Source of the DNA: CBDCMJ01 sp965218875
Lineage (GTDB): Bacteria > Chloroflexota > Dehalococcoidia > Lucifugimonadales > UBA3495
DNA: 64,000 bases
Assembly: GCA_965218875.1 (NCBI GenBank)
Contig: CBDCMJ010000008.1
Location: 3,746 to 67,745 of the forward strand
Reading direction: 5' to 3'
In this document: in pieces, positions 14,885 to 24,422 of the stretch
Numbering within the stretch: the stretch's first letter is position 1
How the letters are laid out: every line of letters starts with the position of its first letter
Made by a program: the position numbers and the translations under genes
The notes under the pieces: generated by a model
Databases searched by the model: none
What the model saw: the letters and a program-made list of their open reading frames with translations, nothing else
What the model was told of the DNA's origin: nothing

Positions 14885-16084
14885 ATGAAGGCGAATACCA
14901 ACATCGACACCAAGGCAAGCCTCGGCACCAACGGAAACACCGCAACGGCCACGGAGCAGGGACAGAGCAGGGGCAAGCCCGAGAGCGAGCTTCGGGCGGC
15001 GGCCCGGCGGCACGGCCTCAACCTGAAGGAGCTGGCGGACCGGATGGGCGTGAACTACGGCTACCTGTCCTCGGTGGCCAGCGGGCGCAGGCCCTGGACT
15101 CCCATGCTGCGGGAGAGGGCCACGGCGGTCCTGGGAGAGGTCCCCGGGCAGGGCGTCATCTACCGCCAGGGCGGCCTGGTCCAGGGGGAAAGCACCTGCA
15201 TCCGGGAGCGCGCCCGCGAGCTGGGCATGAGCCAGAAGGACCTGGCCCAGCGGGTGGGGGTCTCGGTCGGCTACATGTCGGAAGTGGCGCGGGGCCGGAA
15301 GAACATGAGCCCGTCGGTCCAGGCGCGGGTCGAGAAGGTGCTGGGCGGTCCGGCGAAAGTTGGGCCTGCCCAGTGCGCCAACCGGCAGGACGGCAGGGTG
15401 AAAGGGAGGGGTGAGAGCAGCTACATCCGGGAGCGCGCCCGTGAGCAGGGCATGAGCCTGAAGGGCCTGGCGGAACACGTCGGGGTGTCTCGCGGCTACA
15501 TGACCCAGGTGTCCCGGGGCGAAAGGAGCATGAGCCCGGTGGTCCAGGCGCGGGTGGAGGCGGCGCTGGACGGTCCCGCCAGGATCGAGCCCGCACAGCC
15601 TCCCACCGTCGATCCGCGCGCCCTGTGGGACCGCATGGAAGCCCATGACATTAGCCAGAACGAGACCGCCCGGCTGGCCGGCATCAGCTCCGGTCATCTC
15701 TCCCAGATCATGAACGGCCAGCGAAACCCGTCAGGGGAGGTTCTGAGGAAGCTGCACGGGGTGCTGTTCCGGCCGTCGGCGGCGGAGTTGGTGGTGCCCG
15801 CCGAGGTCAAGGTGATGGCCTGGAAGAAGGGCGGGCGCAACGGCGTGGTGGTGCGCGGCGCCGGCGGGCCGGGTGCCGGTGGTAACAACCCTGGCGGCGG
15901 CACCATCCGTATCGGCGGCCGGGTGCCCTGGGGCGCCGAGGTGGAGTACGCCTACCGCGCCGGTTACGACAGCCGGGGCCGGGTGTCGGTGACCCACGTC
16001 GTGGACGAGCGGGGCTACTCCGTCATGCTGACGAAGCCGGAGCCGTCCGGCTCCGGTCCCGGGGAGGACCGGACCGGCGTCTGA
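14885..16084 (+). CDS. Protein with four tandem XRE-type HTH domains
   Basis: 399 residues from ATG 14885, with GGAGG 7 bp upstream; the frame is open slightly further. Four HTH_3/XRE-like units are visible, each with 'LA..GV..GY...V..G' spacing: residues about 33-80 ('LNLKELADRMGVNYGYLSSV'), about 105-150 ('MSQKDLAQRVGVSVGYMSEV'), about 178-225 ('MSLKGLAEHVGVSRGYMTQV') and about 245-290 ('ISQNETARLAGISSGHLSQI'). A Gly-rich C-terminal domain (residues about 300-399) follows. XRE domains usually bind DNA as dimers, so one chain with four could bridge or read repeated operators. It sits beside the gene-free repeat arrays. Target and role are unknown. Confidence 0.8.
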   Translation: MKANTNIDTKASLGTNGNTATATEQGQSRGKPESELRAAARRHGLNLKELADRMGVNYGYLSSVASGRRPWTPMLRERATAVLGEVPGQGVIYRQGGLVQGESTCIRERARELGMSQKDLAQRVGVSVGYMSEVARGRKNMSPSVQARVEKVLGGPAKVGPAQCANRQDGRVKGRGESSYIRERAREQGMSLKGLAEHVGVSRGYMTQVSRGERSMSPVVQARVEAALDGPARIEPAQPPTVDPRALWDRMEAHDISQNETARLAGISSGHLSQIMNGQRNPSGEVLRKLHGVLFRPSAAELVVPAEVKVMAWKKGGRNGVVVRGAGGPGAGGNNPGGGTIRIGGRVPWGAEVEYAYRAGYDSRGRVSVTHVVDERGYSVMLTKPEPSGSGPGEDRTGV

Positions 16085-16120
16085 GCGCGGCTACAGGGAG
16101 CGACCGACCGTCACGTGAAA

Positions 16121-16155
16121 GGGGAGACCGGCACCGCAGCGACGACGGTCTCCCC
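16121..16155. terminator. Bidirectional terminator between convergent genes
   Basis: GGGGAGACCG (16121-16130) and CGGTCTCCCC (16146-16155) form a perfect 10-bp stem between the end of the four-HTH gene and the end of the TPR gene. The A/T content on either side is modest, so termination strength is uncertain. Confidence 0.65.
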
Positions 16156-16191
16156 AAGGTTATCTATCACGGGGTCTGTTCCGCTGCCGGG

Positions 16192-17628
16192 TCAGCTTTC
16201 ATCTCCTTCCGCCTCCGCCTCCTCCAGGGCCTGCTGCCTCTCCTCCCTAACGGAGGTGTCGTTCGGGTCCAGGCGGATGACCTCATCGTAGTCCCGTACC
16301 GCCTTGTCCGGCTCCCCCAGGTCGAGGTACAGGACCGCCCGGTTGCGCAGGGACTCGATGTTGTCCGGGTCCAGGACGATGACCCGCCCGAAGTCCTCCA
16401 CCGCCTCCTGGAGTTCGTCCAGCTCGGCGTGGGCGCACCCTCTCATGTAATACGCCGCCGGGTCGTCCGGGGTGAGCTGGACCAGCCGGTCGCAGTCCTG
16501 GAGCGCCTCCCGGTGCTCCCCCAGCGTGGTGCGGGCGAATCCCCTCGCCAGGTACGCTCCGGCGTTGGCCGGGTCGATGCCGATGATTGCGCTGAAGTCT
16601 CCGATGGCACCCTCGTACCGGTCCAGGCGCATCTGGGCCAGTCCCCTGCTGTAAAGGACGGTGGTGTCACCAGGGTCCCGGTCGATGACCCTGGTGTAGT
16701 CCTCTATCGCCAGTTCGTGTTGCTCCAGGCTGGTGTGGGCCATCCCCCGGGCCATGAGGGTCTCGCCGTTGCCAGGATCGACGGCCAGGGACCGGTCGAA
16801 GTCCCCCATCGCCTCGTCGTAACGGCCCAGGTTGCCGAGGGCGACGCCCCTGCCGCGCAGCGCGGGGGCGCTGTCGGGGTCAAGGGCGATGACCGTATCG
16901 AAGTCCTCGACCGCCCCCTGGAGGTCTCCGAGATTGAGGTTGGTGATGCCACGGGCGTAGTAGGCCAGGCCGTAGTTCTCTTCCAGCTCGATGGCGGCGT
17001 CCAAGTCGTGGATGGCCTGCTCCGGCTCGCCGAGGTCGCGGTATACCAGCCCCCGGTTGTAGTGGGCGACGGCCAGGCCGGGCTCCAGCTCGATGGCCCG
17101 GCTCAGGTCCTCCACCGCCAGCAGGGGCTCTCCCATCTCGGCGTAGGTCAACCCCCGGTTGTACCAGGAGCCGGCGTTGTCGGGTGCCAGGAGGACGGCC
17201 ACGTCGAAATCGCTGATCGCCCCGGCCAGGTTGCCCAACTGGGCGTGGCACGCCCCCCGGTTGTAGTGGGCCACGGCATCGCCGGGGGCCAGGCGGAGGG
17301 CGTTGTCGTAGTCCTCCACCGCCCTACCAGGCTCCCCCAGTTCGAAATAGGCTCGTGCTCTCTCGAAGTAAGCGTCCGCGTTGTCGGGGTCCAGGGCGAT
17401 GATCCTGTCGTTGTCCGCCGCCGCCAGGCGGTGGTTCCCCATTTCGCTGTATGCCAGCCCCCTGGCGGCCAGGGCTTCGGTATCGTGAGGATTCGCCCTG
17501 ACCTGTTCCGTCAGACCCTCGATCATCCGCCGAAGACCGTCGCTGCCCGCCGCGTCCATCATCCTGCGGAATTCGCGGTAGTCCCCCGACGGCTCCCCCT
17601 GGTCCATCCCGCCGTATTCCCCGGCCAT
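16192..17628 (-). CDS. Long TPR-repeat protein
   Basis: 478 residues from ATG 17628, which follows GGGAGGAGC; the frame is open 49 codons upstream but that part is Arg/Ser-rich and unconvincing. From about residue 35 to the end the protein is almost entirely tetratricopeptide repeats, roughly twelve 34-residue units with consensus such as 'YNRGLVYRDLGEPEQAIHDL' and 'AIELEPGLAVAHYNRG'. There is no signal peptide or enzymatic domain, so it is probably a cytoplasmic protein-protein interaction scaffold. The C-terminus is acidic. It is the only long gene of its small minus-strand cluster and lies downstream of the alpha-CTD-like gene. Confidence 0.85.
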   Translation of the reverse strand: MAGEYGGMDQGEPSGDYREFRRMMDAAGSDGLRRMIEGLTEQVRANPHDTEALAARGLAYSEMGNHRLAAADNDRIIALDPDNADAYFERARAYFELGEPGRAVEDYDNALRLAPGDAVAHYNRGACHAQLGNLAGAISDFDVAVLLAPDNAGSWYNRGLTYAEMGEPLLAVEDLSRAIELEPGLAVAHYNRGLVYRDLGEPEQAIHDLDAAIELEENYGLAYYARGITNLNLGDLQGAVEDFDTVIALDPDSAPALRGRGVALGNLGRYDEAMGDFDRSLAVDPGNGETLMARGMAHTSLEQHELAIEDYTRVIDRDPGDTTVLYSRGLAQMRLDRYEGAIGDFSAIIGIDPANAGAYLARGFARTTLGEHREALQDCDRLVQLTPDDPAAYYMRGCAHAELDELQEAVEDFGRVIVLDPDNIESLRNRAVLYLDLGEPDKAVRDYDEVIRLDPNDTSVREERQQALEEAEAEGDES

Positions 17629-17743
17629 GATGCTCCTCCCGTATGTCTGGGTATCCCGCTTTCGGGCAGGCGCCCTGCTGCGGGAATGGCTCCTTTTGCC
17701 AGTGCGGAATGCCTGTTGCCGGGATGTGTGGCTTGAAGGGGTG

Positions 17744-17950
17744 TCACGAGCCGCTGCCGGGATTCGTGAAGCCACGTTCAGCCAGCCGGCGTTTCAGTTC
17801 CTCCAGCGACTTTGTGCCAAAGTTGCGTATCTTCAGGAGGTCTTCCTCCTGCTTCTGCAGAACCTCGCCTACCGTGTGAATCCGGGCGCTCATCAGGCAG
17901 TTGTACGTCCGGGGTGACAGCATCAACTCCTTGATGTGCGTCTGGTACAT
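17744..17950 (-). CDS. Stand-alone RNA polymerase alpha C-terminal-domain-like protein
   Basis: 68 residues from ATG 17950 (MYQTHIKELMLSPRTYNCLM), with GGGAG 6 bp upstream; the frame is open 22 codons further. The body is the helix-hairpin-helix fold of alpha-CTD: 'SPRTYNCLMSARIHTVGEVL' and 'LLKIRNFGTKSLEELKRRLA', matching the usual 'SVRsyNCLk..gI.tvgdLl..' and 'L..irNfG.kSleEi...L' pattern. In RNA polymerase this domain contacts UP elements and activators; here there is no N-terminal assembly domain, so it cannot be a normal RpoA. It might bind DNA or compete with polymerase alpha for activators; the role is inferred. Confidence 0.8.
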   Translation of the reverse strand: MYQTHIKELMLSPRTYNCLMSARIHTVGEVLQKQEEDLLKIRNFGTKSLEELKRRLAERGFTNPGSGS

Positions 17951-18374
17951 GGCCACTCCCTTTCCTCCAGTGGTAACGAGCCTGTTCCAGCAGTAGCAAA
18001 CGGAACCCGCGGACAAGGTTGTCAGGTGTGGGCAGATCCGGCTCGTGGCACGGACGTCAATCTGTCCCTACCAGCGGGAGCTCAGCCCCGGCGACACGCC
18101 GGTCCGTCCCCTGGCCGCTTCTCTCCGCCTGGGTGGGCTGCACTCACTCCCGTCAGGGGACTGATGCGAACCATGCCGCATTTATTATGATGGTGCAGCA
18201 GTTCCGTAAAAGCAACGCCGGTTGGTCAGTCGGCGCGCTGCTGGCATGGGTGGGAACCAGGGGTGAAAGGGGGAACGGAGCCTTTTTGCTACCGGCCATG
18301 AAGACCAGGGACGCTCCGGTCTCCGGTGGATCGCCCGTTTGTGGGGGCTTTTTGGCGTTTCGGCCCCGCCGATC
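17951..18374. other. Intergenic region between alpha-CTD-like gene and HTH gene
   Basis: About 420 bp with no supported gene. It should carry the promoter of the alpha-CTD-like gene on the minus strand. No clear hairpin terminator or repeat was found. Confidence 0.4.
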
Positions 18375-18719
18375 TCAGCGGCCTGGCCGGCCGGCGGCTT
18401 TCCTGCTGGGGCTGCGGTGCTGGCTTGGGACCGCTGGGGCGGGTATCTCACGCCGCGTTTCTTCCCGGACTGTCCACGCAGTGAACAGGTGACCTAGGCC
18501 CAACTCTTCGGCCAGCTCCAGCAGCGCCACCAGGTGTTGCCAGTTGGGCCGCACCCCCTTGTCCTTCCAGCGTCTCAGGTTGAGGGTGGACGTTCCCAGG
18601 CGGCGGGCCAACTCCGCCCACGACAGGCCGGACTCCTCCTTGAACCGCTCCAGCCGCTGCGGGAAGTCGTCGGGGAACACGTAGACCATTCTGCTGTGGC
18701 GGGTGTGCTGTCGCGGCAT
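18375..18719 (-). CDS. Small XRE-type HTH protein
   Basis: 114 residues from ATG 18719 (MPRQHTRHSRMVYVFPDDFP); a start at the internal Met (MVYVFPDDF) is possible, and the frame is open upstream to 18866. Residues about 17-75 form an HTH: 'RLERFKEESGLSWAELARRL' and 'GTSTLNLRRWKDKGVRPNWQ', then 'LVALLELAEELGLGHLF', typical of Cro/C1-type DNA-binding proteins that select replacement rules by an LxRWK recognition helix. The basic Pro/Arg-rich tail may be disordered. Probably a transcription regulator; the target is unknown. Confidence 0.65.
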   Translation of the reverse strand: MPRQHTRHSRMVYVFPDDFPQRLERFKEESGLSWAELARRLGTSTLNLRRWKDKGVRPNWQHLVALLELAEELGLGHLFTAWTVREETRREIPAPAVPSQHRSPSRKAAGRPGR

Positions 18720-18869
18720 CCAGCCGGTCCTTCCCGAGGACAATTGAAAGATTCTCAAGCTGGAAACGGCCAAGCTGACCGCGGTGCGGTGCACGAGCGC
18801 CAATTCCCTGACTGTCCCCGGAGCGTCGAGGAAACCTGAAATCAGGGGAGGTAAGTGTCCTCCCATGAG

Positions 18870-19016
18870 TCATCCATGTATGTTGGCTTTAAGGTTTCCC
18901 GTGGCAACTCCGCTCAGGAGTGCCAGTTTGTTCTGGGATGTGTTGCGCTGGTCGAGCAGTTCCCGCACAGAAGCGGGGTTGAGGTACACCTTCGGCGAGA
19001 TGCGCCTGCGCGTCAT
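18870..19016 (-). pseudogene. Truncated XRE-type HTH ORF
   Basis: ATG at 19016 opens a 48-residue ORF, 'MTRRRISPKVYLNPASVREL' then 'LDQRNTSQNKLALLSGVATG', which contains the first two and a half helices of an XRE fold but ends at TGA (18870) where the recognition helix and the rest should follow. The sequence runs directly into the upstream part of the neighbouring HTH gene's frame. Best read as a 5' remnant of a regulator gene; a functional mini-protein is less likely. Confidence 0.45.
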
Positions 19017-21837
19017 TTCGCCTACTCCTTCCCGGCGGGGTTCGGCAACCCGCAGCTGGAAACTTGGGGACCCATGCAGGCCTGCCGGCGTAGAGGGCGC
19101 CGAAGCTATTGGCGACGGCTCCCTCTACCGCTCCATGTGTGCCGGCCTTTTTGCGTCTTCAGGCCCCGTGGTCGCACCCGCTTCACCGGCACGCCGCTTC
19201 CTTACCGGGTCACCCTTATCTGCAACTGCACGGTGTCGCCGTCGCCCCAGACGAAGCCAATGTCTGACCAGACCAGACGGTGTTTGCCAGAGCTCAGTAG
19301 GCTATAGGTTGCATCCCCCAGGGCGAATGCCGTGCCGTCGACGTGGAGCGCCATAACACTACGGACGGCCGCGTCCGAGATGCTACCGTTGTTTGTGGAG
19401 TCAAAATCTATCGTGAGAGTGCCATTTCCGCTGGTGCTGGTTATGATGAGGACGAATTCGTACGTTTCATTCTCATACAAGAAATCAGCGTCAGTGAGGG
19501 CATCGTTTATTACGGAAGACGGGTTGCCGGCCCAGCCGGTCACTTGCGTAGCTAACGAGTGACGCCCCACCGTCATGGTGGCGCTATATACCACCTTTTT
19601 ATTGGCGGGCAATTCGCCGCAGGCCGGCAGGTCGGGGTTGCCGGGCGACAGGGTCAGATTCACCACCCTGGGGTCGCAGTTGTCATCCCACAGTTCGCGC
19701 GGCGCATGGACCAGGCCGTTATCGGACAGGTCCAGCGTCTTCAGAGTGCCTTCGCGATAGACCACCATGTAACGGAACGTGCCGTCCCTCAGGTTCGTCA
19801 GGTCGTTGCCGGACAGGTCCAGGCTCACCAGGTTGCGAGTTTCGAACCAAAATTCATCCGGCAGGCTGGCCAACGAGTTGTCGGACAGGTCCAGCGAGCC
19901 CAGGGGGAGAGTCGCGGAGGGGGAGCGGAAAAATTCTTCGTCCAGGTCGGTCAACGAGTTGCCGGACAGGTCCAGGCGCCCCAATTGATAAAACCCGGAG
20001 AAAACTCCCACCGGCAGGCTCGAGAGCTGGTTGTTTGACAGGTCCAATTTCGTCAGCCAGGAATGGCCGCCATAGACCCGTACGGGTATACCATTAGAGC
20101 CGCCTGAGTCGTAGGTGCCGTCGGAGTTGCATGGATAACTGCTATGTATTTCATAGTCAACGCCGCATATCCAGAGCCGCCAGGTGGACAGCCCGCCGAG
20201 CCCCCCATCATTCGGCAAGTCGGTCAGTAAGTTGTCGGACAGGTCGACGGACCTCACCCATATCAGCCCGTCGAAGTCCCTCGCCTGCAACGCGGTGATG
20301 CCCTGCCCGCTCAGGTCGAGCGTCCTGATGCCGTCTAAGTGTTCATCGGTAATGTCTTCGCAATCCGACACGCCACTGACGGCGGCGAGGATGGCATCGC
20401 GCACCTGCGGGGTGCGGGTGCAGACGGATACCTCGGCCTTTTGCGCGCCAGTGACCGGGTCAGCGGAGGATATGCTCCCGATGACGATCTGAACCCTGCT
20501 CTCTGCGGACGGCCCATCGCCGCGCCGCGCCGTCACCCGGTAGGTGTAGATGCCGGACTCGCCGGCCAACGCATCCAGCCATTGCGTCTCCGTCCCGTCG
20601 ATGGTGAGTAGCACCGCGCGCATTATTCCATCGCTGGTGTGCTCCAGGGTGCGTCTGATCTCGTATCCGGTTACGGGCTCGGTGCCATCCACCGGCCCGG
20701 ACCAACTGAGGGAGACCCCATCGTCCTGCTGCTCGGCGCTCAGGTTGGCCGGGGCCAGAGCATCAATGACGGTGGCGGTGGCCGCGCTGGTCAGCGATTC
20801 GGAGTTGCCCCCGTCGTCGGTGAAGGACACTCGCAGCCTAATGATCTTGCCCTCGTCGGCATCGACCAGGGTATATGTGGAGTCCGCCGCGCCCGCAATG
20901 TCCGTGTCGGTCGCCCCGTGGTTGGCGACCCACTGGTAGGTGAAGGTTGCCCCGGCCAGCCCGTCGGCGTCGGATATGCCCGACGTGTGCGCCGTCAGCG
21001 TCCGTAAGGCCTGGGCCGTGCCGCTGATGGTGGGTGCGCCCTTGGCGGGAGAGTTGGGACGCGCCGTGACCGGCGGCGTGGCGGCGCTGGTCAGCGACTC
21101 GGGGTTGCCCCCGCCGTCGGTGAAGGACACGCGCACCTTGACGGTCTTGCCCTCGTCGGCCGCCACCAGGGTGTAGGTTGCCCCCGTCGCGCCCGCAATG
21201 TCCGTGTCGGTCGTCCCGTCGCTCCGTACCCACTGGTATTCGAATACGCCGCTTCCCAGCCCGTCGTCGTCGGATACGCCCGCCGTGTCCGCCGTCAGCG
21301 TTTGTCCGACCTGGGCCGTTCCGCAGATGGCGGGTCCGCCCGTCTGGGGCGTGTTCTCCACCCGCTCCCGCAGAATCAGGCTTACGGCGACCTCCTCCCC
21401 CACGTCCCAGTCCATCCCCCTACCCAGCCAGGTGTAGACGTGGCCGTAGGTGTAAGACCCGAGGGATGCGTCGCTTGATTCGAATTGCGCCCCGTCCAGC
21501 TCAAGCGTGAAGCCTACCGGCAGCTTCCGGTCCACGCCGAAAGCCGTGAGGTAGCCCGCCGCCGTCTCGATGCTGCCAACGGTGTAGGTAACGCCGTCCA
21601 GAACGAAGGAGTTCGGGACGAGCGACCCTGCCTGTGGATTCAAGAAGCTCTGGTATCCGTAGTTATCTCCGACCCGGCCCACGGTCAGCGTTGCCGACAC
21701 GATGGGACAGGAGTATTCCGTGTCGTCCGCAGCCGGGGCGACGGGGGCCGTCGCCGGGCTGGTCAGCGACTCGGGGTTGCCCCCGCCGTCGGTGAAGCCC
21801 ACCCGCACCTTGATGGCCTTGTCAACATCGGCGTCTA

Positions 21838-22671
21838 CCGGGGTGTAGGTGGGACTGGTCGCGCCCGCGCCTCCGTGTCGTCGGCGATCCACTGGTATTC
21901 GAAGACGGCGTTCCCCAGCCCGTCGGCGTCTGCAATGCCGGAGGTGTCCGCCGTCAGCGTCTTGCCCACCTGGACAGTGCCGCTGATGGTGGGCTGGCCG
22001 GTGGCCGGGCTGTTCTGGTCATCTTCGGCGGGTCCGGTCACCCCGAAGGACACTCGCAGCGTCCCCAGGACGTTCCCGCCCAAGCCCCGCTCGGCGTAGG
22101 CCGTGGCCGTCAGGGTGTACTCGCCGACGGGCAGCGACTCGCCGCTCAGGTTGCCGTCACTGTCCCCGTACAGGGAGTAGGGCGCGAGGTTTTCCGTCTT
22201 GTCAACGTCCTTGGCTCCGGTGAGTTGCAGGCGCACGCTGCCTATTTCCGCATCGGTCTCCACGTCGCCCCGAATGCCGTAGCTGCCGTTGTCCGGGTCG
22301 TCCAGGACCAAAGCGCCCCCGTCGGTGAGGATCTCGACCACCGTCTGGTCGGAGGCGTCCACCACGGTGAACCCGACCAGCGGCCCCGATCCCGGCGCCA
22401 CCGACGCCGTCGGCTCACTGGTCAGCGCCTCCTGGTTATTCTTGCCGTCGGCGAAGGACACCCTGACCTTGATGGTCTTGCCAACGTCTGCGTCTACCGG
22501 GGTGTAGGTGGGACTGGTCGCGCCCGCGACCTCCGTGTCGTCGGCGATCCACTGGTATTCGAAGACGGCGTTCCCCAGCCCGTCGGCGTCTGCAATGCCG
22601 GAGGTGTCCGCCGTCAGCGTCTCGCCCACCTGGACAGTGCCGCTGATGGTGGGCTGGCCGGTGGCCGGTGT
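21838..22671 (-). repeat. Near-identical internal duplication of about 173 bp in the surface-protein gene
   Basis: The stretch 21838-22010 is almost identical to 22498-22671, covering most of one repeat module, while the other modules of the same protein have diverged widely. This points to recent duplication or gene conversion. The single-base difference near 21869 is the frameshift. Confidence 0.8.
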
Positions 22672-22679
22672 GTTCGGCT

Positions 22680-22855
22680 CCGGTGTGGGTTCTGGCGTAG
22701 GTTCCGGTGTCGCAGCAGGAGTTGGTTCCGGCGTAGGTTCCGGTGTCGGAGCGGGAGTTGGTTCCGGCGTAGGTTCTGGGGTGGGAGCCGGTGTTGGTTC
22801 CGGCGTAGGTTCTGGGGTGGGAGCCGGTGTTGGTTCCGGCGTAGGCGTGGGAGCC
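22680..22855 (-). repeat. Pro-Thr-rich linker encoded by short tandem DNA repeats
   Basis: Tandem variants of GGTTCCGGCGTAGGTTCTGG (plus-strand reading) encode alternating [13 protein letters not shown] units between an FN3 domain and the first repeat module. Such linkers extend surface domains away from the cell and vary in copy number by slippage. Confidence 0.8.
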
Positions 22856-23520
22856 GCCGGGGTGTCGGCCCGGGCGAACTTGGACCACTGGCTGACGCCG
22901 TTATCGTTCACCGCCACGACCCGGTACACGTAGCGCTTCTCCGGCTCCACGGTGTCGTCGGTGTAGCTCGTCGCCGCCGAGCCGGTGTCGGACTCGATGG
23001 TCAGGAACTCGCCGGTGTCGTGGATGTCGCGGTCCCGCCGCAGCACCTGGTAGTGGGTGATGCTGTCGTCGTTGGGGTCGTCCCAGGTAAGGTCAACGCG
23101 GTCGTGGGACGCCTCGGTGGACAGTCCCGTGGGTTGGGCCGGTACCGAGCCGTCCTGGGCCTGGGCAGGCGCTCCATTGAGGGAAAGCAACAAGGCGGAC
23201 AACGCCGCCACCGCGGCCACGGCAGCAAACAGGATGGTGAGTCTGAATTTACCGGTCAGTGTCATCGAGGTTCCTCCTTTGAATGTGAAACAACCCGGCG
23301 GGCATAGCCGCAGCCGGGTATCCATGAGTGGAAATCACGGGCGTCGGCCAACGCCGGTGCGGGAGTCGTGGCGCGCACCGGTATTCCCCTATGGACCGCA
23401 TGGGGCGACGGCCGTGGGTGGGCGAGACTGGCGGACAGGTGAAGACCCCGCGTACGGCGACGCGGAGGGTTGGTAAGAAAGAAAAGGAAGGTCCCGGCTA
23501 TGGCCGGGCGAGGAAAAGTC

Positions 23521-24120
23521 GGGGGGGGGGGGGCTGACAAGGGTATGTATAAATTTGTGGACTTGGAAGGCAAATGGCTTTCTGGCGCCTTTTCGGTACT
23601 AAACAGACGGGTTGACAGGGGTATTGTTGCTTCCTGACCCACATCCTGGCCCGCCGCCTAACCCGAAGAAATCTATCGTCCCGAAGCGGGAAACACCTCA
23701 TACCTACCCCTGTCAGGGGGGGCTGACAGGGGTAGGTATTTTTTCGTCATGTTGATCACCCTCATTTCAGATGGTGGCTCAGTCTATGATTTTCAAACCT
23801 GAAAACTCGGCTTTGGCGCGCTCTCAAGGACCGGGGGAGCCTGTGCTCGACTCCTGCAAATTCCAAGGTTTTATACCTAAATTCAGCCGTTACCTACCCC
23901 TGTCAGGGGGGGCTGACAAGGGTATGTATAAATTTGTGGACTTGGAAGGCAAATGGCTTTCTGGCGCCTTTTCGGTACTAAACAGATGGGTTGACAGGGG
24001 TATTGTTGCTTCCTGACCCACATCCTGGCCCGCCGCCCAACCCGAAGAAATCTATCGTCCCGAAGCGGGAAACACCAAATACATACCCCTGTCGGTGTCA
24101 GGGGGGGGTAAACTTGCAGG
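23521..24120 (+). repeat. Intergenic duplication with multiple TACCTACCCCTGTCA-type motifs
   Basis: A block of about 170 bp (23531-23700) recurs at about 23909-24076 with only a few substitutions. The motif TACCTACCCCTGTCA, or its reverse complement TGACAGGGGTAGGTA with small variants, occurs about eight times in both orientations, at roughly 23534, 23618, 23701, 23724, 23890, 23913, 23990 and 24080. The first block begins with a run of 13 G (23521-23533). The array lies between the divergent surface-protein and kinase genes. Confidence 0.75.
23701..23744 (+). terminator. Perfect 16-bp hairpin followed by a T run
   Basis: TACCTACCCCTGTCAG (23701-23716) and CTGACAGGGGTAGGTA (23723-23738) are perfect inverted repeats around GGGGGG, followed by TTTTTT. 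This has the form of an intrinsic terminator on the plus strand, but it is built from the same motif that is repeated through the region. Confidence 0.6.
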
Positions 24121-24422
24121 CGGACGCGCCCACCCGGCAGCAGCCGGGCGGTCCGCTTTATTCAGCGCGTATGTTGGCCTCTCGAAAGCCAAGCGTCCTT
24201 ACCTCTATCAGCGTAGAGCTACTGAGTTTCTCTACTTTACTCCAACTGCCGTGTAGCAGGTGTGATTTACAAGATTTGTAAGCGTATAATCAGCGTAGAG
24301 TTTTGCGTTCGGAGAAAATTGGTTCCTGGAAACGCTGGGCACGGCCTAAATCCCGCCACCCGTCCAGCCCGGGTCTCACTACGGGCGCCAGGGGCCTAAG
24401 GCAATTAAACGGGGGTGAGAAG

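Larger units (their letters stand above)
19202..23265 (-). pseudogene. Secreted multidomain surface protein (FN3, repeat modules, LRR), frameshifted near 21869
   Basis: Start ATG 23265 ([16 protein letters not shown]) with AGGAGG upstream and a clear signal peptide ending 'GAPAQAQ'. Order from the N-terminus: an FN3 domain, a Pro-Thr linker of repeated PTPEP units, then four copies of a module beginning '[19 protein letters not shown]' or a variant, a second FN3, six or so leucine-rich repeats ('LDLSGNSLTDL', 'LDLSDNSLASLP') and a C-terminal 'TMTVG' module. About 1,350 residues in total. At about 21869 one base is missing relative to the near-identical internal copy at 22529 (GCGCCTCC against GCGACCTCC), which breaks the frame; downstream coding is intact. 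Real inactivation, phase variation or a sequencing error are all possible. Probably a cell-surface adhesin. Confidence 0.8.

Noticed and set aside
22680..22855. Possible CRISPR-like tandem repeats
   Set aside because: In-frame PTPEP codons of a surface-protein linker with no unique spacers.
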